From positions 1 through 32,720 of the forward strand of contig JAFXGC010000102.1 of the NCBI GenBank assembly GCA_017513325.1: a DNA stretch of 32,720 nucleotides. The letters run 5' to 3'. Numbering within the stretch: the first letter of the stretch is position 1; each line of letters starts with the position of its first letter. Below, in pieces: positions 22,104 through 29,522 of this stretch. Under the pieces are notes generated by a model. That model made no database searches. It was not told the origin of the DNA and worked only from the letters and a program-made list of their open reading frames with translations. This stretch comes from Clostridia bacterium. Lineage in GTDB: Bacteria; Bacillota; Clostridia; Oscillospirales; CAG-272. The position numbers were made by a program, and so were the translations under genes.

Positions 22104-24254
22104 ATGTATAATTTCAAAATAACAGACGAACCATTTGCGCGGGGATATCTCAGCGTTGATTCGGATAGTAAATATGTGCGCACAGGCGCAGGATATATCG
22201 AGGCAATAAAAGCTGCAAAAATCAGCTTTGACAGCGAAACAGGATTCCCCGAATATGATTTCGGCCCTATGGCGTGCACATCATCATGGTCAATTGGACA
22301 ATCTCCTAATATAGGTTGGTTAATTTCAAAAACAGATTATCAGTCTGAATATGCGGATGATTATAATTATATCATAGAAAATATGAAACATTTGGCAACT
22401 GATAATTTTTGGACTGAGTTCACAGAAAACGAATGGGATGTAACAAAATCAGGCTCAGGCTGGGGCGGCACATGGGGCGGTCACGCGGTGCCCGACCTTA
22501 TTGATTTTGCCCGCCACGGAACGGATAAGATAAGAGAAAAGATCCTTATATATAGAGCAAAAAATCCTCAGGCGGACGATTTTTATGAAGGTCTTCTTCT
22601 CACTCTTGATGCAATTGAACTGCTTTGCAAAAAAATACTTGATGCAGCTAAGGCAGAGTATGAAAGATCTTCCAACCATAAGCTTGAAAAAATTATAAAA
22701 ACATTTGAATATTGCCCTCAGAAGCCTGCGCGCACCTTTGCTGAGGCTGTTTGTGTGTATAATATGATCGTCACACTTGAGGGCGTGGACTCTCCCGGTC
22801 ATTTCGATTGGTATATGATAGATTTCTGGGAAAAGTCAGACTATGCCCAGTCAAGAGAAGCGCTTGAAGATATCTGGATTTATTTCCACAAAACAAGAAC
22901 GTGGAATCTGTGCATTGGCGGCTCCGACGAAAATTGGAACGATAAGACCAATGATCTTACATACGAGATACTTAAGGTTGCCCGTAAATATAAATTCCAG
23001 ACTCCCAATCTCACAATGCGATATCACAGAAATACTCCTGAAAAGCTGATGCTTGAAGCGGCAGAAACAATCGGCTGCGGAATGGGTATGCCTGTGCTTT
23101 ATAACGACGAGGTGGTTTGTCCTGCGCTCGAAAGCCTTGGGATACCTCCCTGCGATTCACATCTGTACGTTATGAACGGATGCAATCAGATAGATATTCA
23201 GGGCAAATCTCATATGGGCCTTGAGGATGGAGAGGTCAATGTTGGCATGGCACTTAAATATGCCATATTCAATGGATACAATCTCAAGCATAATAAGCAG
23301 ATCGGAGCTAAAACAGGGGAAGCTGAAGAGCTGGACACCTTTGAAAAATTCTACGATGCTGTTAAAAACCAGATAATGTATCTGACAGATGCGGTTTGTT
23401 CTATGGCAAACAAGGCGCAGAAGTCCTACGCGGAATATACATCCAATCCTATTCGCTCAATGACTATTGAAGGCTGTATTGAAAAGGGTCTTGACTATAA
23501 AAACAGCGGACCTCTGTATCTTCACGGACAGGTGCTTGCAGAGGGCGTGCCCGAGCTTATAGACTCTCTTGCCAATATTAAAAAGTTTGTATACGAGGAG
23601 AAGAGATTCACTCTTTCTGAGGTGCGAGATGCATTGGCGGCAAATTATGAGGGATATGAAAAGATGCAGCTCATATTTAAAAATTCAGGGCTCAATTTCG
23701 GCAATGATATAGAGTATGTAGACAGTATAGCAAAGGATATTATAGATTTCTATAATACGTATCTCAGAACTAAAAAGACGTACAGAGGCGGCATATATAC
23801 AGGCGGATGCTCACCCTTTAACCGCGCCGCAAATAACGGATATGCGGCAGGTGCGCTTCCTAACGGAAAGCTTGACGGAGAAAGCCTTTACGGCGATAGC
23901 ATAGGAGCAACTCCCGGCTGCGACGTGAAAGGTCCCACAGCGCTGCTTAATTCCTGCCTTGTGTTTGACCATAAGCTTGCGGGAAGCGGATTTATCCTTA
24001 ACCTGAAATTTGATAAATCACTGTTCAATTCTCCTGCAGGCATCAGCGGATTTATATCCCTTGCCAAAACGTATTTCAGCCGAGGCGGACAGCAGCTTTC
24101 TGTAACGGTAGTCAGCCGCGAGGACCTTCTTGATGCTGTTGAAAATCCCGATAAGCATAGAAATCTTATTGTCCGTGTGGGCGGCTTCAGTGAGTATTTC
24201 GTAAACCTCACTCCCGAGCTTCAGCAGAACGTTATTGCAAGAACAAATTATTAA
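22104..24254 (+). CDS. Glycyl radical enzyme of unknown substrate (PFL-like superfamily)
   Basis: A 716-residue glycyl radical enzyme. The radical-bearing loop is near the C-terminus, RVGGFSEYFVNLTPELQQNV, with the expected radical at Gly694. The thiyl-radical Cys is Cys360 in MNGCNQIDIQGKS. Other family landmarks are LCIGGSDENWNDKTNDLTYE, TPNLTMRYHRNTPEKLMLEA, PVLYNDEV, IEGCIEKGLDY and GALPNGKLDGESLYGDSIGATPG (read in parts). Most dehydratase and decarboxylase members have Cys-x-Glu; here it is Cys-Asn-Gln. The protein is about 70-130 residues shorter than classic members, mainly at the N-terminus. No radical SAM activating enzyme and no microcompartment gene is in the window, so activation must come from elsewhere. 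Substrate unknown. Confidence 0.85.
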   Translation: MYNFKITDEPFARGYLSVDSDSKYVRTGAGYIEAIKAAKISFDSETGFPEYDFGPMACTSSWSIGQSPNIGWLISKTDYQSEYADDYNYIIENMKHLATDNFWTEFTENEWDVTKSGSGWGGTWGGHAVPDLIDFARHGTDKIREKILIYRAKNPQADDFYEGLLLTLDAIELLCKKILDAAKAEYERSSNHKLEKIIKTFEYCPQKPARTFAEAVCVYNMIVTLEGVDSPGHFDWYMIDFWEKSDYAQSREALEDIWIYFHKTRTWNLCIGGSDENWNDKTNDLTYEILKVARKYKFQTPNLTMRYHRNTPEKLMLEAAETIGCGMGMPVLYNDEVVCPALESLGIPPCDSHLYVMNGCNQIDIQGKSHMGLEDGEVNVGMALKYAIFNGYNLKHNKQIGAKTGEAEELDTFEKFYDAVKNQIMYLTDAVCSMANKAQKSYAEYTSNPIRSMTIEGCIEKGLDYKNSGPLYLHGQVLAEGVPELIDSLANIKKFVYEEKRFTLSEVRDALAANYEGYEKMQLIFKNSGLNFGNDIEYVDSIAKDIIDFYNTYLRTKKTYRGGIYTGGCSPFNRAANNGYAAGALPNGKLDGESLYGDSIGATPGCDVKGPTALLNSCLVFDHKLAGSGFILNLKFDKSLFNSPAGISGFISLAKTYFSRGGQQLSVTVVSREDLLDAVENPDKHRNLIVRVGGFSEYFVNLTPELQQNVIARTNY

Positions 24255-24271
24255 TTTGATTAAATACTTTC

Positions 24272-24300
24272 TTGTACACTATAGATTCATATGTTATACT
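24272..24300 (+). promoter_or_regulatory. Promoter of the small membrane protein/PstS-like operon
   Basis: TTGTAC (24272-24277), 17-base spacer, TATACT (24295-24300). It starts 17 bases past the glycyl radical enzyme stop. AAGGAAGGTGG follows before the ATG at 24326. Confidence 0.7.
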
Positions 24301-24325
24301 AAATTTAAGGAAGGTGGTAATAGTA

Positions 24326-24580
24326 ATGTTTTTTAGTGCGTTTTTTGCTGAATTAATCTTCTTTGGTTGTCCGGCAGCTTCATTGATATATTTTATTGTA
24401 AGTCTTGTTCGCTTCATTAACAAACGTATATTAAAAAAGCGATTTCCTCACCTTGTACTTGATGATGCATTGATATCTTCACGAAGACATCTTATTATTT
24501 CTTCAATCATTTTAGGGATTCTTATTATTGTAAGTGTTGGACTCTCAATTTTGTTGCTAAATGCGATAGCATATATGTGA
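24326..24580 (+). CDS. 84-residue membrane protein with two membrane segments
   Basis: A small hydrophobic protein: TM1 about residues 2-28, a basic loop (RFINKRILKKRF) and TM2 about 54-82. By the positive-inside rule the loop is cytoplasmic. The start is fixed by AAGGAAGGTGG eight bases upstream of ATG 24326. It is first in a three-gene unit with another small membrane protein and a PstS-like protein. I do not recognise the family. The sequence is AT-rich compared with the genes on both sides. Confidence 0.65.
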   Translation: MFFSAFFAELIFFGCPAASLIYFIVSLVRFINKRILKKRFPHLVLDDALISSRRHLIISSIILGILIIVSVGLSILLLNAIAYM

Positions 24581-24588
24581 TTAGAACT

Positions 24589-24729
24589 ATGAAAGATTCG
24601 ACTTTTATTAAAATTCTTGTTGTAGTCATGGCGATATGCATAGTATTAACATTGGCTCACCTTATATATGCTGTATATGCATATAATCACTGCTCAATCA
24701 TCTATTTCATTGGGAAGGAGCTGTGGTAA
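24589..24729 (+). CDS. 46-residue single-pass membrane protein
   Basis: ATG 24589, eight bases after the previous stop, opens a 46-residue frame: MKDSTFIKILVVVMAICIV, then LTLAHLIYAVYAYNHC and a tail ending IGKELW. One membrane segment spans about residues 8-30. There is no good ribosome site, so translation would rely on coupling to the upstream gene. Its stop is one base before the next start (TAATATG), and its end contains the next gene's ribosome site. The tight packing supports a real gene, but it could be a chance frame. Confidence 0.5.
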   Translation: MKDSTFIKILVVVMAICIVLTLAHLIYAVYAYNHCSIIYFIGKELW

Positions 24730-24730
24730 T

Positions 24731-25720
24731 ATGAACAGAATTGCAAAACAAATTTTCTTGATAGTTGCGATTGTGGTAATCTTTTCTCTTTTTAATATGA
24801 GCTTATTTATGCTTTTAACAGGAAGGCTTGCAAACAATTTTAGCAATACAAGTCAATCTAAAATGATAGATGTTTCCAGGTTCTTACCTCACAATGAAAC
24901 ATCACAGCTCGCGATTGTAGAATCATCACTTAAACTACAAGACCAGCTTCCTGTGCTTGATGGAGCTGCGGCACTTGTGCCTGTTTATGCATCTATAATA
25001 CACAATGTATATCCTGATGGATCAGTTACCTATGAGGGTGGAACTTTTTCGGATGATAATTTCTATGGTGAGAATTTTGCGTCTGACAGCAAGATGCAAT
25101 ATAATAACACTGTGCGTGGATATAAAGCCATAGTTGATGGAGAAACAGACATACTTTTTTGTGCCTCTCCCTCTAAAGAACAAATTGCATATGCAGAGGA
25201 AAAAGGTGTCAACTTGGTTTATGAACCTGTTGGACTTGAGGCTTTTGTGTTTTTTGTAAATAAGAATAATCCGATCAACGAGCTAACTGTTGATCAGATC
25301 AGAGGAATATATTCGGGAAAATTTACCAATTGGAAACAAGTGGGTGGTGTAAACAGAGTCATCAATCCGGTTACGAGGTTATCAGGAAGCGGTAGCCAAT
25401 CAGCAATGGACGCTTTTATGGGAGATGAAAAAATAGCTCCTAAAAGTTTTCTTGCAATAACCGGAGCTTCTATTGGCTTTTCTTTCAGATATTATATGGA
25501 TGGGATAGTTGAAAACGATAATGTGAAAATGATATCTCTTAATGGTATATATCCTAAAACTGAGAATATTCAAAATGGATCTTATCCGATAATAGCCAAA
25601 TTTTATGCCATCTATCGTGCAGATAACGAGAATAAGAATATTCCAACACTAATTGATTGGATACTGTCTGATGAAGGTCAGCAACTTGTTGAGAAAAGCG
25701 GATACATCAGAATAAACTAA
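24731..25720 (+). CDS. Membrane-anchored PstS-like substrate-binding protein
   Basis: A 329-residue protein. Residues about 10-32 are an uncleaved-looking membrane anchor (FLIVAIVVIFSLFNMSLFMLL, in parts); no lipobox Cys follows. The rest is a type II periplasmic-binding domain like phosphate-binding PstS: EPVGLEAFVFFVNKNNPI, LTVDQIRGIYSGKFTNWKQVGG, the ligand-loop RLSGSGSQSAMDAFM, and SDEGQQLVEKSGY near the end. No pstC, pstA or pstB lies nearby, so it may be a sensor or receptor rather than an importer part. GGAAGGAG fixes the start at 24731. It is cotranscribed with two small membrane proteins and ends at a strong terminator. Confidence 0.78.
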   Translation: MNRIAKQIFLIVAIVVIFSLFNMSLFMLLTGRLANNFSNTSQSKMIDVSRFLPHNETSQLAIVESSLKLQDQLPVLDGAAALVPVYASIIHNVYPDGSVTYEGGTFSDDNFYGENFASDSKMQYNNTVRGYKAIVDGETDILFCASPSKEQIAYAEEKGVNLVYEPVGLEAFVFFVNKNNPINELTVDQIRGIYSGKFTNWKQVGGVNRVINPVTRLSGSGSQSAMDAFMGDEKIAPKSFLAITGASIGFSFRYYMDGIVENDNVKMISLNGIYPKTENIQNGSYPIIAKFYAIYRADNENKNIPTLIDWILSDEGQQLVEKSGYIRIN

Positions 25721-25761
25721 TGGTACATATTAATCAATATGAACTTTATTAATGTTTTTAA

Positions 25762-25794
25762 AAGAAGCACTTTTTTATAAAGTGCTTCTTTTTT
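25762..25794 (+). terminator. Terminator after the PstS-like gene
   Basis: AAGAAGCACTTT (25762-25773) pairs with AAAGTGCTTCTT (25779-25790), followed by TTTT. The xylulokinase promoter begins just after. Confidence 0.88.
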
Positions 25795-25795
25795 G

Positions 25796-25824
25796 TTGAT
25801 TTTTATGTATGTATATTGTAGAAT
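25796..25824 (+). promoter_or_regulatory. Promoter of the xylulokinase gene
   Basis: TTGATT (25796-25801), 17-base spacer, TAGAAT (25819-25824). An overlapping TATAAT (25824-25829) is an alternative -10. AAGGGAG lies before ATG 25855. Confidence 0.6.
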
Positions 25825-25854
25825 ATAATTAACTAATATAAGGGAGATTTTTAT

Positions 25855-27330
25855 ATGCTTTTTATTGGAATTGACCTTGGAACAAGCGCGTGTAAGTTTC
25901 TTTTAACTGACGAAACGGGCGCCGTTCTTAAAACAGTTTCACGCGAATATCCGCTTATGTTCCCTAATCCCGGCTGGAGCGAACAGGATCCGTCTCATTG
26001 GTGGAACGCTTGCCTTGAAGGTATTCCTGCATTACTCGAAGGCTTTGATGCCAAGGAAGTGAAGGGCATCGGTGCAGGCGGACAGATGCACGGTCTGGTT
26101 ATCCTTGATGAAAACGATCAGGTTCTTCGTCCTGCAATTCTTTGGAACGATGGCAGAACAGCCGCTGAGGTGGACTATCTCAACGAGGAGATAGGACGCA
26201 GTGTTCTCAGCGAGAGAACTGCAAATATCGCTTTTGCAGGCTTTACAGCACCTAAGATCCTCTGGGTTCAGAAGAATGAGCCCGAAATATTTGCGCGCAT
26301 CAAAAAAATAATGCTCCCGAAGGACTATATCGTTTATAAGCTGACAGGTGTTCATTGTTGTGACTATTCCGATGCTTCGGGTATGCTACTTTTGGATGTT
26401 AAGAATAAATGCTGGTCTTCTGAAATGCTCAGCCTTTGCGGTGTTACAGAAGAACAGATGCCTGCCCTTTATGAAAGCTACGATAAAGTTGGACAGGTTA
26501 AAGCCGATATTGCAGAAAAGTTTGGTTTTGCAGGCGATGTAACTGTTTGCGCAGGCGCAGGTGATAATGCGGCGGCAGCAGTTGGCACAGGCACGGTTGG
26601 CGAAGGTAAGTGTAATATTTCCCTTGGCACATCGGGCACAGTGTTTATTTCTTCCGATAATTTCGGTGTGGACTCAACAAACGGGCTCCATTCCTTTGCT
26701 CACGCTGACGGATATTATCACCTTATGGGTTGTATGCTCAGCGCGGCATCCTGCAACAAGTGGTGGCAGGATGAGATAATCGGCACAAAGGACTATAAGG
26801 GTGAAGAAGCAAAAATAACTGACGATATGCTCGGCAAAAACAAGGTATTCTTCCTGCCCTATCTTATGGGCGAGAGAAGCCCTATCAACGATACGGACGC
26901 AAGAGCAACTTTTGTTGGTATGTCTATGGACACAACGAGAGCGCAGATGACACAGGCAATGCTTGAAGGCGTTGCATTTGCCATCCGTGATTCCTTTGAG
27001 GTTGCAAAATCTCTTGGCATTGAGATAAACCGCAGCAATATTTGCGGAGGCGGAAGCAAATCTCCCCTTTGGAAAAAGATATTTGCAAACGTTCTCGGTA
27101 TTCCCCTTGATATAATCAAAACAGAAGAAGGCCCCGGCTATGGCGGAGCAATTCTTGCAATGGTGGCTTGCGGTGTATATCCTGACGTAAGAAGCGCTGC
27201 AGAAGCTCTCGTTTCCACAGTTTCCACAATTGAGCCCGAGCCTGAACTCACAAAGCTTTATGAGGAGCGCTATCAGCAGTACAGAAAGATCTATCCTGCA
27301 ATGAAGCAGCTTTTCAAGGATCTTAAATAA
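25855..27330 (+). CDS. xylB: Xylulokinase (FGGY family)
   Basis: A 491-residue FGGY sugar kinase that phosphorylates D-xylulose to xylulose 5-phosphate for the pentose phosphate pathway. Typical xylulokinase features are GIDLGTSACK (Asp7), the substrate motif GQMHGLV (77-83), PAILWNDGRT, the catalytic Asp237 in AGAGDNAAAAVG, and the ATP-site GGGSKSPLW with EGPGYGGAILA. Length matches the family (about 480-500). The next metabolic gene, 27934, encodes an isomerase-family protein, so this pair probably converts an aldose to a ketose phosphate. A DUF559 element begins immediately after the stop codon. Specificity for a related ketose, such as ribulose, cannot be excluded. Confidence 0.88.
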   Translation: MLFIGIDLGTSACKFLLTDETGAVLKTVSREYPLMFPNPGWSEQDPSHWWNACLEGIPALLEGFDAKEVKGIGAGGQMHGLVILDENDQVLRPAILWNDGRTAAEVDYLNEEIGRSVLSERTANIAFAGFTAPKILWVQKNEPEIFARIKKIMLPKDYIVYKLTGVHCCDYSDASGMLLLDVKNKCWSSEMLSLCGVTEEQMPALYESYDKVGQVKADIAEKFGFAGDVTVCAGAGDNAAAAVGTGTVGEGKCNISLGTSGTVFISSDNFGVDSTNGLHSFAHADGYYHLMGCMLSAASCNKWWQDEIIGTKDYKGEEAKITDDMLGKNKVFFLPYLMGERSPINDTDARATFVGMSMDTTRAQMTQAMLEGVAFAIRDSFEVAKSLGIEINRSNICGGGSKSPLWKKIFANVLGIPLDIIKTEEGPGYGGAILAMVACGVYPDVRSAAEALVSTVSTIEPEPELTKLYEERYQQYRKIYPAMKQLFKDLK

Positions 27331-27389
27331 GCCTTCGCCTTTCGGCATAGCCGAAGGGAGAAGGGGGACCGCTTGCGGTGGATGAGGGT
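27331..27389 (+). repeat. Left terminal inverted repeat of the DUF559 element
   Basis: Starts GCCTTCGCCTTTC, then the hairpin segment GGCATAGCC, then the 37-base block starting GAAGGGAGAAGGGGG and ending GGATGAGGGT. It partners with 27842-27900. Confidence 0.9.
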
Positions 27390-27451
27390 GATTTAATATA
27401 GGATTTTGACATCATTTCAAAAAGTGGTCCGTGAAACTTGGAATTATAACT

Positions 27452-27823
27452 ATGAAAAATGAACGCAGTGACATACTGAAGCCAATATCTCAAACGCTTA
27501 GAAAAAATATGACCCGAGAAGAAAAGCATCTTTGGTATGATTTTCTGAAAAAGCTTCCGTTCAATGTAAAAAGACAAATGATGATAGGAGATTACATTGT
27601 TGATTTTTACATTGCAAGCGCAAAAATTGTCATTGAGATAGACGGAAGGCAGCACTCTATGCCTGAAAACAAAGAGTCCGATCTGGAAAGAGATAAAAAA
27701 CTTTTCGATAAGGGAATTACAGTTTTAAGATATTCAAATAAAAGTATAAATTATAATTTCAATGCGGTATGTAGTGATATTATGAAAAATTTAGGTATTA
27801 CTGCCGGTGATTTAATAAAGTGA
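27452..27823 (+). CDS. DUF559 endonuclease-like protein (Vsr/PD-(D/E)XK fold)
   Basis: A 123-residue protein of the DUF559 family, related to very-short-patch-repair endonucleases. It has LRKNMTREEKHLWYDFL at 16-32, then RQMMIGDYIVDFY, where Asp51 is the likely metal ligand, and IVIEIDGRQH with Glu62, Asp64 and His68. It ends with DKKLFDKGITVLRYSN. These are the expected catalytic positions, so the nuclease appears intact. ATG 27452 is used; a GTG seven codons earlier is in frame. No strong ribosome site is visible. It is the only gene between two inverted repeats, which suggests a role in the spread or upkeep of the element (inference). Confidence 0.82.
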   Translation: MKNERSDILKPISQTLRKNMTREEKHLWYDFLKKLPFNVKRQMMIGDYIVDFYIASAKIVIEIDGRQHSMPENKESDLERDKKLFDKGITVLRYSNKSINYNFNAVCSDIMKNLGITAGDLIK

Positions 27824-27841
27824 TTGTTTGTTGTGGATGGA

Positions 27842-27900
27842 ACCCTCATCCACCGCAAGCGGTCCCCCTTCTCCCTTCAACCTCGTTGAAAGGCGAAGGC
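27842..27900 (-). repeat. Right terminal inverted repeat of the DUF559 element
   Basis: Reverse complement of the left end except for the hairpin segment AACGAGGTT in place of GGCATAGCC. It starts 18 bases after the DUF559 stop and ends 33 bases before the isomerase-family start codon. Confidence 0.9.
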
Positions 27901-27933
27901 AAATATGAAAATAATTAAAAGGAGATAGATGAA

Positions 27934-29409
27934 ATGATCACAAACATTCCCCAGGTAAAACTCGGTGTTATCGCCGTTTCCCGTTCCTGTTTCCCCGCAG
28001 CACTTTCTGAAAGAAGAAGAGCAGCACTTGTTGCTTCTTACGGAGAGGGAATTTATGAATCCAAGATAACAGTTGAAAACGAGCTTCATGCAAAAGCAGC
28101 AGTTGAAGATGTAAAGGCAGCAGGCGTTAACGCACTTGTTGTATTCCTTGGTAACTTCGGCCCAGAAACTCCCGAAACTCTTATTGCAGAGTGGTTTGAC
28201 GGCCCTATTATGTACGTTGCAGCGGCTGAAGGCGACGGTGACCTTCACGATGGACGCGGAGATGCATATTGCGGTATGCTCAACTGTTCCTATAACCTGA
28301 GACTTCGCGGCAAGGCTGCATATATTCCCGAATATCCTGTTGGCACAGCTGCAGAGCTTGCTGAAAAGGTTCGCGAATTTGAACCTATCGCTCGCGCTAT
28401 CCTCGGCCTCAAGGGACTTAAGCTTATCACATTCGGTCCCAGACCTGACGACTTCCTTGCTTGTAACGGTCCTATCAAGGCACTTTACGACCTTGGTGTT
28501 GCAGTTGAAGAAAACTCTGAGCTTGATCTTCTCGTTGCATATAACAAGCACGCAGGAGACGAGAGAATTCCTGCAAAGGTTGCAGAAATGGCAGCAGAGC
28601 TTCCCGCTGATAACAAATATGCAGGCATTCTTCCCCGTCTTGCACAGTATGAGCTCACATTGCTTGACTGGGCAGCAGAGCACAAGGGCGCAAGAGACTA
28701 TGTTGCATTTGCAAACAAGTGCTGGCCCGCATTCCAGACAGAGTTCAAGTTTGTTCCTTGCTATGTAAACAGCCGCCTCAGCGCAATGGGTATTCCCGTT
28801 TCCTGCGAGGTTGATATCTACGGCGCGCTTTCCGAATATATCGGTGTTTGCATTTCAGGTGCACCCACAACTCTTCTTGATATCAACAACACAGTTCCTT
28901 CTTCAATTTTTGAAAAGGCTATCAAGGGCAAGTACAACGCTCGCCTCACAGAAACATTTATGGGCTTCCATTGCGGAAACACAAGCACATGTCTCTTAAA
29001 GGATCCCCATATGGGATACCAGCTCATTATGAAGCGTGACCTTGAGCCCGAGCTTTCCGAGCCCGATATCACAAGAGGTACAATGGAAGGTAACCTCAAG
29101 CCCGGAGATATCACATTCTTCCGTCTCCAGTCTGACGCTGACACAAGCCTTAAGGCATACATAGCTCAGGGCGCAGTTCTCGATGTTGATTGCGAAAGCT
29201 TCGGTTCTATCGGAACATTTGCTATTCCCGAAATGGATCGTTTCTATCGCCACGTTCTTATCGAAAAGGGCTATCCTCACCACGGTGCTGTTGCTTTCGG
29301 TCACTATGGAAAGCAGATATTCGAAGTGTTCAAGTATCTCGGAATCGCAGATATCAGCTATAATCAGCCTAAATCTTTGCCTTATCCCAAGGAAAATCCC
29401 TTTGCGTAA
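27934..29409 (+). CDS. L-fucose/L-arabinose isomerase family protein
   Basis: A 491-residue protein of the FucI/AraA-like superfamily (COG2407-type), which interconverts aldoses and ketoses using a divalent metal. Expected metal ligands are present in order: Glu292 in SCEVDIYGALS, Asp316 in TTLLDINNT and His449 or His450 in GYPHHGAVAFGH. The N-terminal part (LGVIAVSRSCFPAAL, then GVNALVVFLGNFGPE) is the usual Rossmann-like domain. AAAAGGAG precedes the start. It follows xylB on the same strand, separated only by the DUF559 element, and no classical xylA is in the window. It may supply xylulose or another ketose to the kinase. The true substrate is not readable from sequence. Confidence 0.82.
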   Translation: MITNIPQVKLGVIAVSRSCFPAALSERRRAALVASYGEGIYESKITVENELHAKAAVEDVKAAGVNALVVFLGNFGPETPETLIAEWFDGPIMYVAAAEGDGDLHDGRGDAYCGMLNCSYNLRLRGKAAYIPEYPVGTAAELAEKVREFEPIARAILGLKGLKLITFGPRPDDFLACNGPIKALYDLGVAVEENSELDLLVAYNKHAGDERIPAKVAEMAAELPADNKYAGILPRLAQYELTLLDWAAEHKGARDYVAFANKCWPAFQTEFKFVPCYVNSRLSAMGIPVSCEVDIYGALSEYIGVCISGAPTTLLDINNTVPSSIFEKAIKGKYNARLTETFMGFHCGNTSTCLLKDPHMGYQLIMKRDLEPELSEPDITRGTMEGNLKPGDITFFRLQSDADTSLKAYIAQGAVLDVDCESFGSIGTFAIPEMDRFYRHVLIEKGYPHHGAVAFGHYGKQIFEVFKYLGIADISYNQPKSLPYPKENPFA

Positions 29410-29423
29410 TCATAAAGTAGACG

Positions 29424-29459
29424 AAATTTCAATTATTTTACATAAAACTATTGAAATTT
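29424..29459. repeat. 10-bp inverted repeat overlapping the DUF975 -35 box
   Basis: AAATTTCAAT (29424-29433) and ATTGAAATTT (29450-29459) are exact reverse complements around 16 bases. The right arm covers the TTGAAA -35 box. It may be an operator, or a weak terminator for the isomerase-family gene that ends 15 bases earlier. Confidence 0.45.
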
Positions 29460-29479
29460 GTTCTGAAATATGAGATAAT
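29451..29479 (+). promoter_or_regulatory. Promoter of the DUF975 gene
   Basis: TTGAAA (29451-29456), 17-base spacer, GATAAT (29474-29479). AAAGGAGAG precedes ATG 29523. Confidence 0.6.
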
Positions 29480-29522
29480 CTACTAAAGGTAGACGCCTTG
29501 AAATAAAAAAAGGAGAGAATTT

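Larger units (their letters stand above)
27331..27900 (+). mobile_element. 570-bp element: DUF559 nuclease gene between 59-bp inverted repeats
   Basis: Left end 27331-27389 and right end 27842-27900 are 59-base inverted repeats, identical at 52 of 59 positions. A 37-base inner block (27353-27389 against 27842-27878) and a 13-base outer block are perfect. All seven differences fall in the 9-base segment between them, where each end can form a small hairpin: TTCGGC-ATA-GCCGAA on the left (27341-27355), TTCAAC-CTC-GTTGAA on the right (27876-27890). The only gene inside encodes a DUF559 endonuclease-like protein. The element begins at the base after the xylB stop codon. AAATA occurs at both flanks (27325-27329, 27901-27905), but not flush, so a target duplication is unproven. 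Confidence 0.75.

Noticed and set aside
27325..27905. AAATA as a target-site duplication of the DUF559 element
   Set aside because: The left copy is one base away from the repeat end and the region is A-rich, so it cannot be trusted without an empty site.
27877..28683. 268-residue minus-strand frame opposite the isomerase-family gene
   Set aside because: Same reason: antisense of a well-supported gene, no domain recognised.
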